64,000 nucleotides of DNA from Aspidiotus rigidus. Its lineage: Eukaryota > Arthropoda > Insecta > Hemiptera > Diaspididae. Positions 50,401-53,400 of the stretch are shown piece by piece; within the stretch, counting starts at the first letter, position 1, and each line of letters begins with the position of its first letter. Under the pieces are notes generated by a model. It searched no databases. It saw only the letters and a list, made by a program, of their open reading frames with translations, and had not been told where the DNA came from. The translations under genes were made by a program, and so were the position numbers. The stretch lies in the NCBI GenBank assembly GCA_035079385.1, contig JAVHKY010000004.1:14849001-14913000 (forward strand), in the 5' to 3' direction.

Positions 50401-53400
50401 CTTCTTCTTCTTCTTCTTCTTCTTCTTCTTCTTCTTCTTCTTCTTCTTCTTCTTCTTCTTCTTCTTCTTCTTCTTCTTCTTCTTCTTCTTCTTCTTCTTC
50501 TTCTTCTTCTTCTTCTTCTTCTTCTTCTTCTTCTTCTTCTTCTTCTTCTTCTTCTTCTTCTTCTTCTTCTTCTTCTTCTTCTTCTTCTTCTTCTTCTTCT
50601 TCTTCTTCTTCTTCTTCTTCTTCTTCTTCTTCTTCTTCTTCTTCTTCTTCTTCTTCTTCTTCTTCTTCTTCTTCTTCTTCTTCTTCTTCTTCTTCTTCTT
50701 CTTCTTCTTCTTCTTCTTCTTCTTCTTCTTCTTCTTCTTCTTCTTCTTCTTCTTCTTCTTCTTCTTCTTCTTCTTCTTCTTCTTCTTCTTCTTCTTCTTC
50801 TTCTTCTTCTTCTTCTTCTTCTTCTTCTTCTTCTTCTTCTTCTTCTTCTTCTTCTTCTTCTTCTTCTTCTTCTTCTTCTTCTTCTTCTTCTTCTTCTTCT
50901 TCTTCTTCTTCTTCTTCTTCTCCTTCTCCTCCTTTTCCTTTTCCTTCTTCTCCTTCTTCTCAGTGCAGACACAATTTTAAAGCGATAAAAGAATTGTCTC
51001 CACCCTATCCACTATCAACTACGGTACGCTATTCTTAATTCTTTCGTTTTGTGCAAACGTCGCCACATGTGTGTCACCTGATCATTCTCGTTATTCGAAA
51101 ATCACTAAAAAAGCATCATTCTAGTTCTTGGACATCACGAGCCGGTAAGCAATTACAATCAGACGCTAACGCGGCATGAGCAGACATGCCTTTCAGGCTG
51201 TATCCTATCATTAATTCTTTCTGGAAAGCGGCTTGACTCAATGGGATATGAGTCAAGCGATGTATTAGGCTATTAAACGTAGCAACTGCGTGGGGAACAG
51301 GTACGAATGACGACCTGTAGATAGTAATATCGGTCGAGGTGTTTTTTCTGTAAATACCAAATTGATAGACACCGTCAGTGACAGAAATAGTTAAGTCCAA
51401 AAAGTTTATAACGGAACCACCAACTTCCAATGTAAATTTTATGGAAAGGTAAAGGCTGTTTAAATAATGAAGAAACTCACTAAGGAGTTCTGTTAGACCG
51501 GTCCACGCACACAAAACGTCGTCAACGTACCTGTGCCAACTCACAAACACCAGGTCGCCCTCAAATTTCGACATAAAAATTTCTGAAATAAGAGAACCCA
51601 GAGGAGAGCGCGAGCGAGGTTGATGATGTCACGGAGAGGGGAGGGGGACTTGGAAAAATTTCGACACTTTAGCCATATATGAAGTTTGAACTTGACCTCT
51701 TTTCCTCGAACCAGGTGTTACTCAATCATATACACTACTGGCAGAGGTACGTTGATGAAGTTCTTTGTACGTTGACTGGTCATCCAGATCTCCTTGGTGA
51801 GTTTCTGAGGTATCTCAATTCCTGGTACCCTTCCATCAAATTTACGTTGGAAATACGGGTATTTTCCATTAACTTTTTGGATTTATCGATCTCTATAATA
51901 GACGGTATCCATAAGTTTGGAATTTACAGGAAAGATACTACGACCGATGTTTTAGTCCACGGTGGTTCGTTCGGTCCTGTTGCTCACAAGATGGCTGCTT
52001 TTCATAGCCTAGTTCACAGACTGACTCGTATTCCTTTGAGTCAGTCTGCCTTCAAGAAAGAGTTAATCACAATAAAACACCTGACCAGAGTGAATGGGGT
52101 CAATGTTGATGTTGACATGATGGTTCGGAGGAAAGTTACGAGGGGCCTCCTGGATTCCACCACCTCCCTCCCCCAAGACACGATCCGTGATCGCCGTTTG
52201 CGTTGGATCAGTCTCTCTTTCTTGGGGAAGTTCTCCCAGCACTTGGGTCGGGCCCTTCGCCCGTTTGGCTTCAGACCCGCGTTTTACAATCCTACCACAG
52301 TCAAGAGGTTGTTTGTGAGACTGAAGGACCCCATACCTGTTGATGAGAGGAGTGGTGTGTATAAGTTGGAGTGTGAGGATTGTGGAGGCTTTTATATTGG
52401 TGAGACCAGCCGCCAAATGAAAGTTCGAGTAGCTGAGCACCTGAAGTCTTGGAAGAAGGGACACTTGGGGGAGTCAGCTTTCGCCGATCACTTAATAAAC
52501 AGTGGCCACAGCTTCCGTGAGGGATCCGAAAAGCTCCTCCATAAGGAGAATTCCTACCGTAAGCGTATCGCCCTCGAGAATATAGAGATAATTCGTCATC
52601 TCAACACTGACGGTATCACTATACTCAATTCGTATATTCCGGAAGATGGCCTGATCGAACTGGTTTATGACTCACACCGTGATTTCTTGTTTGGACGATC
52701 TTAATACCTCGTTCTTCTCTTTTGTTCGTCAGTTGCTTTCATTTCAGGCTCGAAGATGGTTGTTTAACCGAAAGCGCTCGTCGTCTTTTCATTTTTTCTG
52801 CGGTTTGCATTTTTTTTTTACTCCACGTCGGAGTATTCCTCTTTCTTGTTTAGTATGGATAGCCGTAACTTAAAGGAACGGATTCGTTTAATAGGAAGGG
52901 GACTTGAAAAAATTCCTACCTCCGAGCTAGAATATGATAGGAAGGGGACTTGGAAAAATTTCGACTCTCGAGCTATATATGATAGAAAGGGGACTTGGAA
53001 AAATTTCGACTCTCGAGCTACCATATATAGCTCGAGATAGACAAATTTAGACTCTCAAACTATATTATACTAGGCTTATAGTAGGTCTAGGCGTTCTTTA
53101 TACTAACTTTATCTAGGCCTAGGCTTCCTCGAATTCTCAATACCAATACCCATTTGACTCATAAAACAGGTTCCCTGCGTTCCTCGTTTAACTTCGTTAG
53201 GGAAGCCGTCGTTTTTTAATGTAGGGTCCCATCTTGAGGAGGCCGAAGGCCTAATATTGGATATCACGACTTGCCCCGCGCGTCGACGTGGAAAAATCTT
53301 TATTGACCCCTCCGCTCAAAACGTACCCCGCCACTCCAAAATCCTTTTTCTCGCCCTAGCCTGGGTTAGGTCTCAAAATCTTTCGGCCAGGCCCAATCTC

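Noticed and set aside
49731..51038. Long open frames encoding poly-serine (+) and poly-arginine (-)
   Set aside because: They are products of the (TTC)n/(GAA)n microsatellite and have no other domain.
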